Assembly: GCF_900187365.1 (NCBI RefSeq)
Contig: NZ_FYDG01000001.1
Coordinates: forward strand, 310,001 to 374,000
Direction: 5' to 3'
Length of the DNA stretch: 64,000 nt
Source: Rhodoblastus acidophilus
GTDB lineage: Bacteria > Pseudomonadota > Alphaproteobacteria > Rhizobiales > Beijerinckiaceae
Positions 25,751 to 34,555 of the stretch are shown here, in pieces; positions within the stretch are counted from its first letter, which is position 1; every line of letters starts with the position of its first letter. The translations under genes were made by a program, and so were the position numbers. The notes below the pieces were generated by a model. That model searched no databases. It was not told the origin of the DNA and worked only from the letters and a program-made list of their open reading frames with translations.

Positions 25751-26386
25751 TGAAGCGTACCCCGAAGCGCGGCGTGGCAATGGCGTCCAATATTCAAATA
25801 TAGAATACTTCCAGGGCTTCGAAGCTTGATCCAAGTCAATTGCAGCGACCTAACCTTACGTACGGTTTTATTTTTTAAGGCGCTTATTCCCCGAGCGCCG
25901 CCGGTGCGAAACATCTGACTAAAATCCCATTCCCGCCACGGCGATGATCTTTGCGACGCGCACGATCATGCGCCATGCGCAAGCTGGACCCAAGCGGATC
26001 GACGCTCTTTAGACGGATTCAAAATGTGCGGGGACTTTAAACGGGACCGCGCGGGCCTGATCCAGGATGATCACAATTCAGGAGATCCGCCGGACATGGC
26101 GGCTGAAACGGACGCGCCTCGACAAAAGGGGACGACGGCGGGTCGGAAACGCAACAGGGTGCGGACCTCGGCCTTGCATCTGTTTCGGCGAACCGCCGCC
26201 ACTGATCGGCGACGCCCCCCTGGTTGACGGTGACGTAACGCTACGAAGATAGCAAAGCTCCACCTTGGTATTTATTCAAACGCACTATCGTGACTTGGTC
26301 GCATATCCACAACGCCATGGCTCAATCGCAACCTTTTACCTATGAAATGAACATTGAAATAACATTCAGCGAGAAGGAGTGTTGAC
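25751..26386. other. Divergent intergenic region, fez-like operon / MerR gene
   Basis: 636 bases. The left end carries the FNR-like box and -10-like sequences for the fez-like operon. At 25852-25867 there is a near-perfect 16-bp palindrome (AACCTTACGTACGGTT, 7 of 8 pairs), and CGTAACG occurs at 26234. Short open frames at 26024-26252 have no ribosome site and unremarkable composition, so I see no gene. Confidence 0.5.
25826..25839 (-). promoter_or_regulatory. FNR/FixK-like box before the fez-like operon
   Basis: TTGACTTGGATCAA read leftward (TTGAT-N4-ATCAA consensus, 9 of 10 positions). A -10-like TATATT (25802-25797, leftward) would start transcription near 25790, putting the box centre about 42 bases upstream, the class II activator position. 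It leaves a leader of about 40 bases to the TTG at 25750. It predicts low-oxygen induction. Confidence 0.5.
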
Positions 26387-26803
26387 TTGACTCTACAATA
26401 TCCCTCGGGATCGAGCATCCGAGAAGTCGCGCAATACTTCGATCTTACGCTACGCACTTTGCGATTTTACGAACAAGTCGGCCTCATCACCCCGGCTCGA
26501 TTCATGGGCGCCCGCTATTACGGCCCCGAGGAGTTCAAGCGCCTTCGCGCAATCATCGAGGCCAAGCGGCTGGGCTTCACGCTTCAGGAAATCAGAAACT
26601 TCCTCAGTCGCGGGAAGGGACTTCCGGGCGGAGACGATTTTAATATTAAACTCGATCTCGATCTGGAAACGATGAAGGCTCAACTGGAAATGCTCGAGCG
26701 CAGGCGTGAGGAAATCCAGTCCGCCATCGCCGATCTGCGCCTCGCCTACAGCAAACGCCACACGATGGACGCGACAGCGGAATGGCGGCCTATGTCAACG
26801 TGA
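26387..26803 (+). CDS. MerR-type transcriptional regulator 1
   Basis: 138 residues from a TTG at 26387 placed seven bases after AAGGAG. The MerR winged helix is clear (SIREVAQYFDLTLRTLRFYE, QVGLITPARFMGARYYG, IEAKRLGFTLQEIRNFL) and is followed by a dimerisation helix. There are no C-terminal metal cysteines and no effector domain. A second gene at 29984 encodes a close relative. Convergent with an XRE gene. Likely local regulator of the sorting-signal proteins and EPS genes (inference). Confidence 0.85.
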   Translation: MTLQYPSGSSIREVAQYFDLTLRTLRFYEQVGLITPARFMGARYYGPEEFKRLRAIIEAKRLGFTLQEIRNFLSRGKGLPGGDDFNIKLDLDLETMKAQLEMLERRREEIQSAIADLRLAYSKRHTMDATAEWRPMST

Positions 26804-26834
26804 CCGCCGACGATTTTTCCTTCTGTCGCCAAAC

Positions 26835-27251
26835 TCACGCATCAGAGCAAGCGCCAAAGCCGTGTTTCGCCTCGTCCTGCGCGACGCGTTGCAGAAACCG
26901 CAGCATGAAGCGTCGTTTTTGACCGTCTGAAACCGACAAAAACATGTTTCCAATCTCGATCAACTCGCTGGGGCTCGCGGCCCGCGTAACGCGGACGCGC
27001 TGCTTTGGCTTGGGCGCGCTCCGAAGCGGCAAATCAAAAAAATAGCCTGGCATGACCGACAATCGCTTGGAAACTTTCAGCAACTGCTCGGGCGGCACGG
27101 GCGTCAACCCCTCTTCGTACAGGCGAACCGCCGCAGGCGATACGCCGGCGTATTCGGCAAGCTCCTGGACCGTGATGGCGAGCCGCTCGCGGCGCGTCCT
27201 GATCCGCGCGCCGATTGCGGCGTCCCGCGCCGTCGTTCGCCATGAACACAT
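26835..27251 (-). CDS. XRE-type regulator 1
   Basis: 138 residues; ATG 27251 follows GGAGG. A Cro/C1-type helix-turn-helix spans about 12-70 (ARIRTRRERLAITVQELAEY, VSPAAVRLYEEGLTPVP), then a C-terminal helical part ends in a motif shared with XRE 2 (KRRFMLRFLQRVAQDE). The promoter region shares a 17-bp element with that of XRE 2, suggesting duplicated, cross-regulated genes. Confidence 0.85.
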   Translation of the reverse strand: MCSWRTTARDAAIGARIRTRRERLAITVQELAEYAGVSPAAVRLYEEGLTPVPPEQLLKVSKRLSVMPGYFFDLPLRSAPKPKQRVRVTRAASPSELIEIGNMFLSVSDGQKRRFMLRFLQRVAQDEAKHGFGACSDA

Positions 27252-27782
27252 CCTGCACCTCCGTGATCGCAGCGATGAGGATGCGCCTTACCCGACGGCA
27301 CACGCAATGCGTGCGTCACTACGCGCCTTGCGTGTCGTAACGTTCCACTTCGCGCGATGGAGGTCTCGCGTCATGAGCGAAGCTCTGTTACGCACAACTT
27401 ATTGCCGTTGCATTGCATTCTCGATCAGCCTTCCGCCCGCGCATGCTTGAGCCTCACGTAACGTCGCGCATCGCCCGTCACGGATGGCGCCGATCTGATG
27501 GGCGAGAGCTCTCATCTGTCCTGCGGATCAGTCCACAGTCCTTCGCGGCGTCGCAATCGCCAGCACAGAGGAAGCCTGGACGGCTGGCGGCCCTCTTCGA
27601 GACGGGCGCGAATTTCAGGCGCGGGCGCGCAACGCCTTGCGCCAACGGCCAAGTCACCGCGCGATGGGGGGTTACAGGTTACCTCGCCGTACCGCGCTCC
27701 GTCGCCGCCATATAGTCTCCCCACGCGGTAAGGTGTGCTCGGGTCCGCCGTCGCGCAATCCTGAACTCACAACTCTTGAAGC
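27252..27782. other. Divergent regulatory region, XRE 1 / first sorting-signal gene
   Basis: 531 bases without a believable gene. It holds the 13-bp inverted repeat CACGCA-A-TGCGTG (27301-27313), CGTAACG at 27336 and 27457, CGTCACG at 27476, and a direct repeat GGTTAC-A-GGTTAC at 27670-27682. Confidence 0.55.
27303..27319. promoter_or_regulatory. XRE-promoter element, copy 1
   Basis: CGCAATGCG-T-GCGTCAC, about 52 bases upstream of the XRE 1 start. The same 17 bases with one change occur at 31359-31375 upstream of XRE 2. Part of it is a perfect inverted repeat, so it is a likely autoregulatory operator. Confidence 0.5.
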
Positions 27783-28376
27783 ATGGTGATCTCAATGAAT
27801 ATCGGATTTAAGATCGCGACAGTCGCATTAAGCGTCGCGTTATCGACTGTTTCCGTCAAGGCGGACGTCGTCTCGGACATCGCGGGGACGTTGGGCTTGG
27901 TCGGCAAGGTCACAGCCGTCACCGGTGGGAAGAACTCGTTCTACAGCACCCAGGACACAGCGCAGTCTTTCGTCGCCGCGCTGACGGGCATCTGGAATTC
28001 TTCTTACAGTGGTTACAAAACCAGCTTCGATGCAATCGTCGCCGCAGTCGACACCTATGGCCAGACCAACAACGACACCAAGCACGGCGGCGTCTACACC
28101 AAAATCAGCGGCAGCGGCAGTAGCCTCGAACTGTTCTCAAGCAGCAACGATGCTTCCTGGAACATCAGCCTGTTGTTCAACACTTCCGCGAAGTCTCTCG
28201 CCTATGACGGCGGAACTGTGAACACCACGACGCTCACGGTCGACAAAGTCAGTGGAAGCCTGTCCGCTCCCGGCCCGATCGCCGGCGCTGGCCTTCCCGC
28301 GTTGATGGCGCTGCTGGGCGGAGCTTTTGTCCTTCGTCGCCGCAAGGTGGTTTCAGAATCCCCTGCGCTCGGCTGA
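27783..28376 (+). CDS. Secreted protein with PGP-CTERM sorting signal 1
   Basis: 197 residues; ATG 27795 is an alternative start four codons on. A signal peptide (MNIGFKIATVALSVALSTVSVKA) leads a Ser/Gly/Thr-rich mature part without a named domain. The C-terminus is a tripartite sorting signal: APGPIAGAGLP, a hydrophobic helix (ALMALLGGAFVL) and RRRK. This is the PEP-CTERM-like layout recognised by exosortases. First of three such genes in a row. Confidence 0.75.
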   Translation: MVISMNIGFKIATVALSVALSTVSVKADVVSDIAGTLGLVGKVTAVTGGKNSFYSTQDTAQSFVAALTGIWNSSYSGYKTSFDAIVAAVDTYGQTNNDTKHGGVYTKISGSGSSLELFSSSNDASWNISLLFNTSAKSLAYDGGTVNTTTLTVDKVSGSLSAPGPIAGAGLPALMALLGGAFVLRRRKVVSESPALG

Positions 28377-28466
28377 CGCCCTGAGGCGTCGCGCATATTG
28401 CGCGCTTCGCTCTCGGGCGGCGCGATTGCACAACAGAATCGCAATCTGACCCTATCGGTGGCTCAA

Positions 28467-28925
28467 ATGAACAAAACTTTCTCGTCCCTCTCTCTGGCGG
28501 CAGGCCTCGTGCTCGGCATGACAGTCGGCTCCGGCGCCGCGACTGTCGCGGACCGGCTCGGAATCTACCAAGACTCGATCTCGCCGAGCAATGCGCAGAC
28601 TTTTTACAGCTCGCTCGGCTATGACAAGTTCGTCCAGGCGTTTAATTTCGCGGTGTCCGACCCGACCGTCGGCCTGGACGGCATCAAGAGTTCGCTGGAT
28701 AATTTCGGCAAGTCTTGGGAAAGCCCGGCCCCGTTCTCCATCGCCAATAAAGTGACGATCTTGGGCAATGGCGCTTGGTTTCAGGTCGTGGATTTTTCGA
28801 ACACGGCCCACCCCGGCATTAGCCAGATCAACAGCGTTCCCGGTCCGATCGTCGGCGCGGGACTACCCGCCTTGTTCGGCCTTGTCGGCGCCGCTTGGGC
28901 CATCCGCCGCCGGAAAATGGTCTAA
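28467..28925 (+). CDS. Secreted protein with PGP-CTERM sorting signal 2
   Basis: 152 residues from ATG 28467 (MNKTFSSLSLAAGLVLG). After the signal peptide the mature part is short and has no named domain (YSSLGYDKFVQAFNFAV). The C-terminus reads VPGPIVGAGLP-ALFGLVGAAWAI-RRRK, almost the same sorting signal as the preceding protein. A probable exosortase substrate. A strong terminator follows 38 bases after the stop. Confidence 0.75.
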   Translation: MNKTFSSLSLAAGLVLGMTVGSGAATVADRLGIYQDSISPSNAQTFYSSLGYDKFVQAFNFAVSDPTVGLDGIKSSLDNFGKSWESPAPFSIANKVTILGNGAWFQVVDFSNTAHPGISQINSVPGPIVGAGLPALFGLVGAAWAIRRRKMV

Positions 28926-28962
28926 CAGGACTGCGGCGAGGCGCCTCGTGCTCCGCCAAGCT

Positions 28963-29000
28963 CGCCAGATCGCTGCAGGCGGCGATCTGGCGTTCGTTTT
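28963..29000 (+). terminator. Rho-independent terminator
   Basis: CGCCAGATCGC (28963-28973), an 8-base loop and GCGATCTGGCG (28982-28992) form a perfect 11-bp stem, followed by TTCGTTTT. It should separate sorting-signal genes 2 and 3. Confidence 0.75.
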
Positions 29001-29119
29001 CCATTTGGCGGTCCGCGACCGATCGGGATCGGACTCTACACTATCCGCAATTCGACACAGTGACGACAAGACGGATGATCAGAGTTCGCTTCAGGAATTG
29101 CAGTTTGAGTGAGGATATC

Positions 29120-29794
29120 GTGCGTCGCTTCTCCGTTTTTGCCGTTCTACTCCTTTGCTGTGGCGGAACCGCGCTCGCGCAGACTGCGCCGGACAATCGC
29201 CTTTCCACCCTCAACCGCGCCGTCGGCTCCATATTGGACAGCCTTAACAACAAGTCCGGCGACGCCTTGAAGGGCGCGGTGCTGCAAGAGCTCAACGGCG
29301 CCATTGCGACGGACCCGAACAGCGCAGAGACCATTGTGAAGGCGGTCAAGGCGGGCGCTGGCCCAAACTTGCCGGTCTTTCAGGGGGTGTTGGTGGGCCT
29401 TTGCATTCAGGGAGCCCTCTCTTGTAGGCTGCCTGCCCTTGCGCCGGAGATCCCGACAGGCGCCGTCAGCTCGGGTGGCGGCGGCGGATCGGGCGGGGGC
29501 GGCGGGGGTGGCGTAGGCGGCAGCCCGCAGACGAATTTCGGCCAAAACCACCAAAGCTATGTAATGAGCGCACTGGCGCAGAACAGCGACGCGCAGCGTT
29601 TCAGCTTCGTCGCCCCATCGCCCAGCTACGGCTCATCCTACGCCACCCGCACCGTGGTGATAGACACGCCCGGGCCGCAATTGGGCGCAGGCGGAGCGCC
29701 AGCGCTGCTGGCTGTTCTTTGGTGGATCGGGAGGAAGCTGTCCCGGCGGCAGGGCGAGCGCGGACCTGAAACAATCCGGCGCCGCCGCGCCTGA
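29120..29794 (+). CDS. Secreted Gly-rich protein with PGP-CTERM-like signal 3
   Basis: 224 residues from a GTG at 29120 preceded by GAGG; upstream in-frame starts would bury the signal peptide (VRRFSVFAVLLLCCGGTALAQ). The mature part has a helical N-half (SILDSLNNKSGDALKGAVLQ) and a glycine tract near residues 120-140. The C-terminus reads TPGPQLGAGGAPALLAVLWW-IGRKLSRR, a looser version of the sorting signal in the two preceding proteins. A probable exosortase substrate; no enzymatic domain is visible. Confidence 0.65.
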   Translation: MRRFSVFAVLLLCCGGTALAQTAPDNRLSTLNRAVGSILDSLNNKSGDALKGAVLQELNGAIATDPNSAETIVKAVKAGAGPNLPVFQGVLVGLCIQGALSCRLPALAPEIPTGAVSSGGGGGSGGGGGGGVGGSPQTNFGQNHQSYVMSALAQNSDAQRFSFVAPSPSYGSSYATRTVVIDTPGPQLGAGGAPALLAVLWWIGRKLSRRQGERGPETIRRRRA

Positions 29795-29983
29795 ACGCCC
29801 GTTTCGCACGCAAGTCACCTGCCTCGCGGGCTTAAGCGCGACCGTGACCGTGACGTCACCCTCGCGCAGGAGCCGGAAGGGCCGCAAGCTGTTATTTTTC
29901 TAAATTGAGGCGTGCGTTTCGCAAGCTGGGTCGAGGCGCTTTCTCTAAATTCTATTGATCATTTGCAGATTGGACGTTGGCAG

Positions 29984-30478
29984 ATGACCATCAAAACCGA
30001 TGAAAAAACCGGGTCGACTTTTGGGCTGCGCATCGGCGAAGCTTCGCAGCAATTTGGGGTTACCGCGCGCACGCTGCGTTTTTATGAACAAATAGGGCTA
30101 CTGACGCCGCGCTGGTTCATGGGGTCGCGCTTTTACAACGACCAGCAGGTGAAGCGCCTGCAAACCATCCTTGAAGCGAAACGCCTCGGCTTCACGCTCC
30201 AGGAAATCGCCAGCTTTCTGCAAAACCATCATTACGGCGAACAGGACGTTGCGACCAAGCTGGACCTGCAGACTATTGAATCCCAGCTAACTTTTCTGGA
30301 GCAGAAACGTCAGGAACTTGACCAGGCCATTCTGACGTTGCGTCTCGCCATCAAATGTCGCGTGGACGAACCGCAATACAAGCCGCGATTGCGCGAGAAC
30401 GCCTTTGTCGACGGAATGAAGGACAACGCCGAACCGGCCGCGTCTCGCCTCAATCGAAAGCGACGAACGATATGCTGA
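29984..30478 (+). CDS. MerR-type transcriptional regulator 2
   Basis: 164 residues from ATG 29984. The HTH and wing (GVTARTLRFYEQIGLLTPRW, FMGSRFYNDQQVKRLQ, LEAKRLGFTLQEIASFL) are nearly the same as MerR 1, with a longer basic C-terminal tail. CGTGACG at 29849 lies in its upstream region. It is followed by a 65-residue ORF overlapping its stop. Likely a duplicate of MerR 1. Confidence 0.85.
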   Translation: MTIKTDEKTGSTFGLRIGEASQQFGVTARTLRFYEQIGLLTPRWFMGSRFYNDQQVKRLQTILEAKRLGFTLQEIASFLQNHHYGEQDVATKLDLQTIESQLTFLEQKRQELDQAILTLRLAIKCRVDEPQYKPRLRENAFVDGMKDNAEPAASRLNRKRRTIC

Positions 30479-30669
30479 CCGACGCGGTCTTGTTCGAAAT
30501 CTTGGAATTGGCGTGGATTGAAGCCGCTTACGCACTGCTCGAGCTGAAGATTCTCGATGACGCGCGCGTGCAGGCAGCGCTCGAGCACCTCCTCGCCGTC
30601 ATCAAAAATATCGACGAGGCGCGTCATCTCAGAAACGCGCGCCGCGCCGAAACCGAGGTGCGGCATTGA
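30472..30669 (+). CDS. 65-residue helical protein coupled to MerR 2
   Basis: The ATG at 30472 overlaps the MerR 2 stop (ATGCTGA). The product is helical and amphipathic (LFEILELAWIEAAYALLELK, VQAALEHLLAVIKNIDEARH) with a basic end, and has no named family. The overlap and sensible composition support a real gene, perhaps a partner of the MerR protein. Confidence 0.5.
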   Translation: MLTDAVLFEILELAWIEAAYALLELKILDDARVQAALEHLLAVIKNIDEARHLRNARRAETEVRH

Positions 30670-30822
30670 TCGAGGCTGCGCCGATCTATGCGCGCATGAA
30701 TCGTTTTAACCTCAGGCGGCTCCGCCGTTCCTGAGGTTTTGGCTCAGAACTGTCTTTTGAGCGCGCAAACCCCGCGGCGACCATCCGGGGATGCGCCGCG
30801 CCATCCGCTTTAAGCGGGACCG

Positions 30823-31239
30823 TTACAGCGACCGACTCGGGAAACCGGACGCATTGCGCTCGGCGGCGACAAAACCGCGCATCAGATTGAGCACAAGCCG
30901 GCGTTTGCCAGGATCGGCGATCGCCCGCAAAGCGGTCTGAATCTGAATCGCTTCATCGCTTTCTTCCGCCTGCGCGCAGGTGCGCTCCCGCTTTTCTCCG
31001 TCGGACGCCGGAAGCACGAAAAACTCAGTCAGCGGCACGTGCAGCCGCTTTGCGATCTCCAGCAAATGCTGGGCGGGAACGCGCACGTCGCCATTCTCAT
31101 ACCGCTCGATCGTCGCCGCAGACGCGCCGGCGGCCTCGCCCAGGTCGCCGCACGTTAATCCTAATACAGTCCGATTCGATTTGATCCGCGCTCCAACGAT
31201 CTCATTGATCTGTCGCGCGGCATGTTGCGGTACATTCAT
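30823..31239 (-). CDS. XRE-type regulator 2
   Basis: 138 residues, the same length as XRE 1. The Cro/C1-type HTH (ARIKSNRTVLGLTCGDLGEA, ASAATIERYENGDVRVPAQH) is followed by a helical C-terminus (KRRLVLNLMRGFVAAE). It pairs with MerR 2 as XRE 1 pairs with MerR 1, in the same convergent order, which points to duplication of a regulator pair. Confidence 0.85.
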   Translation of the reverse strand: MNVPQHAARQINEIVGARIKSNRTVLGLTCGDLGEAAGASAATIERYENGDVRVPAQHLLEIAKRLHVPLTEFFVLPASDGEKRERTCAQAEESDEAIQIQTALRAIADPGKRRLVLNLMRGFVAAERNASGFPSRSL

Positions 31240-31358
31240 TGCAGGAACTCCAGGAATCTAAAATTGGCCTCCGGAACCCGGAACGCTCCGCCTGACAGCG
31301 CCAAGCAGGGCGAAAGTCGTATTCCTTTGAGCAATCATGCGTTCCAAGAGCGGCCTCG

Positions 31359-31375
31359 CGCAATGCGAGCGTCAC
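31359..31375. promoter_or_regulatory. XRE-promoter element, copy 2
   Basis: CGCAATGCG-A-GCGTCAC, 120 bases upstream of XRE 2, identical in 16 of 17 bases to the element upstream of XRE 1. A CGTCACG palindrome follows at 31391, inside GTTGCGTCACGT (31387-31398), a 12-mer repeated exactly at 43828-43839. Confidence 0.5.
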
Positions 31376-31431
31376 CACACGTATCAGTTGCGTCACGTAT
31401 CGCTGTAGAGCCGTTACATCTTGTGCGCCGG

Positions 31432-33150
31432 TTACGGCCGCGTAGACGCGACCGAGCCGACGCAACTCGCTCCCGCCGCCCTGACGGCGTCAAGGAGTTT
31501 GGTCATAATCGCCGGCTCCATGCCATTTCGCTTCAATGCGCCGGGAACATCGCGCGCGAAGGTTGGGAAACGCTCGATCAGCAAACGATCATATTTGGCG
31601 ACCGATTCCTGATCGCCTCGCATATGCGAGACGATGATCTTGGCCAAGAGGCCGATCGGATGGAATTCTATGCGCGGCGAATCCGAATAGGAAGCCGCCG
31701 CATCTGTGTCGCCAAGGGAGAAGGCGCCAACGAACAAAAACACCGCCACCACGCTTGGCGGCCTGGGAGCCAGGACAACCGCCCGCTTGAGCAAGCCCAT
31801 ACCTTCCACTGTCGCGCCCGCAGCAACGCGGCGCATGCCGATTCGAGCCAGGACTTCAGGTGAGTTCGCATTGATGCGCAGCACTTTCCGAGCCGCTTCC
31901 TCCGCCTCGCTGTCGCGTCCTTCCAGGCGAAGTATTGTGAAAAGATTGACATAGCTAGAAATCGATTGTGACGATAAATCCAATGCAGCTTGTGTATAAT
32001 CTTTCGCTTGACGAAGCAGCGGACCGTCAGAGTCCGTCTCTTCTCCTGAATAAAAATGCAAAAGCATAAGCCGCGCAAGATCGTTGTAAGCGTAGGACGC
32101 AATCGACGGCTCATGCGTCGCGTCGATCAGACATCGCTTGAGCCGTGGATAATCGTCTTGGCGCGGTTGCCGGATAAAGTCGTGACTTTGGAGCAAACAT
32201 CGAAGCGAATCCGGGATCTTCCGCGTCATCAAATCCTGATTGACGATCCCGTACCGGTCGGCGATCAAGGCGGCGGCCTTTCCGGCCGCTTCGATGGGAC
32301 CGTCCTCGCCATTCTCCGAAAAGTTCTCTCTCTCAGTGACGATCACCCGGCCATCGCTACCAAGCACGCTGAGGGACAGCAACACCCGCGTTCCCGTATA
32401 TTCCAACGGCGTCAAGACCACGCGATAAGCCAAGGGGTCGTCAGACTTGGCCTCCTCCGTGACTTGAACCGTGTCGTAAAGCCCAAGAAACGTCCTGAGA
32501 TTTGAGGCAAAAGCAAGATCGGGAGAATCGGCGGTCTTCAAAGTGGCCAAGCTGGCCGAATCCAACGTCACCCGAGGCATCGCGTTGCGCGTGGACGGCG
32601 CGCGGGGAAGTTCGACGGCCCCAAACGTCACGGCAAGGGCGGCCAGACACGCCGCCAGCGCCAAGCCGACGACGGCCCACAGCTTGCGGAATCGCGGCCA
32701 GCTTTCCTGCCCAGCGCGCTCTTCCGGCGGGGACGCCACGGGCGCCGGTTCGGGTGCCGTCTCTGATGTTATTTCGGCACGCTCGGAAGCAAGCGCTGCG
32801 GAAGCGGGGTCCTGATCGACAAAGATTGGCGTGTAGGATCCAACGGGAATGACGACTCGGAGGGGATCGGCGGCGCCCGCGTCAGCATAATATCGGTCGA
32901 GCGCTTCGCGCACGCGCCTGGCCTGAACGCGAATGTTGGACCGGGACGAACTGTCGAAACTTGGATCCTCACGATAGGCGTCGACCGCGATGGAATATTC
33001 TTTGATAAGATGCCCTTTTCCCGCGGCTTCCGCCTCCACGATATAACGCAAAAACGCGCGCCGCCGAGGAGAGGAATTGAATTCCTTCGAGGCCAGAATT
33101 CGATTAAGGGCCCGCAATTTATCTTCTTTTGATACGGTGACGTCAATCAT
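31432..33150 (-). CDS. Membrane winged-helix/TPR regulator
   Basis: 572 residues. The N-terminus (RALNRILASKEFNSSPRRRA, LIKEYSIAVDAYREDPSFD, RVQARRVREALDRYY) is the winged-helix-like region found in a family of adenylate-cyclase-like/TPR proteins. One membrane helix follows near residue 180 (LWAVVGLALAACLAALAVTF), then about 370 residues including TPR-like helices (RLEGRDSEAEEAARKVLRIN). It probably senses a periplasmic signal and acts on DNA or partners at the membrane, as in CadC/ToxR-type proteins. The target is unknown; context suggests EPS or sorting-signal genes. Confidence 0.65.
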   Translation of the reverse strand: MIDVTVSKEDKLRALNRILASKEFNSSPRRRAFLRYIVEAEAAGKGHLIKEYSIAVDAYREDPSFDSSSRSNIRVQARRVREALDRYYADAGAADPLRVVIPVGSYTPIFVDQDPASAALASERAEITSETAPEPAPVASPPEERAGQESWPRFRKLWAVVGLALAACLAALAVTFGAVELPRAPSTRNAMPRVTLDSASLATLKTADSPDLAFASNLRTFLGLYDTVQVTEEAKSDDPLAYRVVLTPLEYTGTRVLLSLSVLGSDGRVIVTERENFSENGEDGPIEAAGKAAALIADRYGIVNQDLMTRKIPDSLRCLLQSHDFIRQPRQDDYPRLKRCLIDATHEPSIASYAYNDLARLMLLHFYSGEETDSDGPLLRQAKDYTQAALDLSSQSISSYVNLFTILRLEGRDSEAEEAARKVLRINANSPEVLARIGMRRVAAGATVEGMGLLKRAVVLAPRPPSVVAVFLFVGAFSLGDTDAAASYSDSPRIEFHPIGLLAKIIVSHMRGDQESVAKYDRLLIERFPTFARDVPGALKRNGMEPAIMTKLLDAVRAAGASCVGSVASTRP

Positions 33151-33286
33151 TTGATATTATCCGGCAAGTCCGACCCGAAGGTGGGCTTACCCAAACGTAA
33201 GCGTGAGCGCGAACGTAGCCCTTTATTTAATTTTTGCAACATTCTCGACTCTTTTAATTTTTCGATGGACGACCTTCGCCCTGAAT

Positions 33287-33979
33287 TCATTTATTTTCCG
33301 GTTTATCATAGCCTATGCCCGCGAACTCTCGCAAAAAGGGAACGACTTGACCGCTCGGACCATTTCGCGCCCCCGAGCCCCGGAAACCTACCGGCAATGG
33401 CGATAACCCAAAGAAGGCGCTCAACAGCCGCCGATTGTCGTCGATGGACTGAACCGCCCGCGAGAGCGGCTTTGTCTGCGGAACGGTTTCGGACTGGTGC
33501 AGGAAACGTGACGAGCAAAGTCGCAGGCAGGCGACCTCGGACCGTCCGAACCATGACCGCATCACGATCGGCGCGATTCCGCATAGCAGTCGCGGATTGC
33601 CGTCGCCATTGGACAAAGGCAGGAGAATCACTTCCAAAGAAGCGGCGCTCTGCCCAGCCGGAGCCGCCGTCAAACCGGCGACCGCAGGCAACATGCCGTC
33701 GATCACCGCCCGAATGACCGCGCGCATTTCCTGCTTATCCTCGCGCGCGAACAAATCGATAAAGGAACTGGCGCGCCGTTCGCGGCCAAAAAGAATGTTG
33801 AGCCGCAAGCATGAAACTCGAAGCGGGAAGGTCTCAGCCTCATCCCCTTCGAGGACCATGACGTCCGACAGCATGTGACTGAGAGCAGCAGGGTTGATGT
33901 CGCCCCTGTCGGGCGCAACACGCGATCCTCGCAAGGCGTTCCAGTAGGCGAAAAGTTCTCTCGTTCCACATTGCCGCAT
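33287..33979 (-). CDS. PAS_5-domain protein
   Basis: 230 residues. The first 150 match the PAS_5 (formerly DUF1457) family of alphaproteobacteria: ELFAYWNALRGSR, PDRGDINPAAL, LSDVMVLEGDEAETFPLRVS. The C-terminal 80 residues are unlike a known domain. PAS_5 proteins are thought to be sensory or regulatory. It has a long motif-rich upstream region. Confidence 0.75.
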   Translation of the reverse strand: MRQCGTRELFAYWNALRGSRVAPDRGDINPAALSHMLSDVMVLEGDEAETFPLRVSCLRLNILFGRERRASSFIDLFAREDKQEMRAVIRAVIDGMLPAVAGLTAAPAGQSAASLEVILLPLSNGDGNPRLLCGIAPIVMRSWFGRSEVACLRLCSSRFLHQSETVPQTKPLSRAVQSIDDNRRLLSAFFGLSPLPVGFRGSGARNGPSGQVVPFLREFAGIGYDKPENK

Positions 33980-34555
33980 GGTTCAAAACTTTCCTCGGAC
34001 GCGCCAACGTTTCGGCGTGAAACAGGGACGAACCGCGTTATCTCCGTGGCGATGAAACGTTAACCAAGCGAATGTGTGCGGTTCTGTAATTCTTTTTATG
34101 CACGCGACGGTAGCGGTGAAGCTGCGTTGCGCGCAACGTTACGTAACTTCGCGATAACACTGGGAGACGTGACGTTGCTGCACGCGATTCGTTCGCGCGA
34201 GGCTGCGTGAGGGCTCTTGAAGGCAATCTGGTGGCGGTATTTTGCGTCATCAACTGGCGCATGCCGGGCTGAACGCACATCAGGGATTCGTCATAGGCCC
34301 GGTCATAACGGCGATTTCCTGCGCTCGGCGGATCGGGTTGCAAAACGGCGACCGGCGCCATTATCTAGGATTGGGGAGCCGGTCGGCGGTGCGCAATTTC
34401 GACTCTTCCGCTTTGCAGCCCGACTTCACGATTTTGTGGGACAGCTCGATTTGACCCCGAGGAGTCGTCCCGCGATTCCTCCGCGTGAAAAAATCTGAAC
34501 CTGTGTGTGGCGACCGAATCGATCGGAGGTCAGTTCGTCTTCATGACGGCCAATT
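33980..34555. other. Regulatory region upstream of the PAS_5 gene
   Basis: 576 bases without a convincing gene. It contains the palindrome GTTGCGCGCAAC (34126-34137) running into AACGTTACGTAAC (34135-34147), which includes CGTTACG. The same 11-mer AACGTTACGTA recurs upstream of the NusG-like gene at 42559. The rest looks featureless. Confidence 0.5.

Noticed and set aside
26024-26252. Short open frames between the ferrosome-like operon and MerR 1
   Set aside because: No ribosome site, basic low-complexity product, two overlapping frames equally open.
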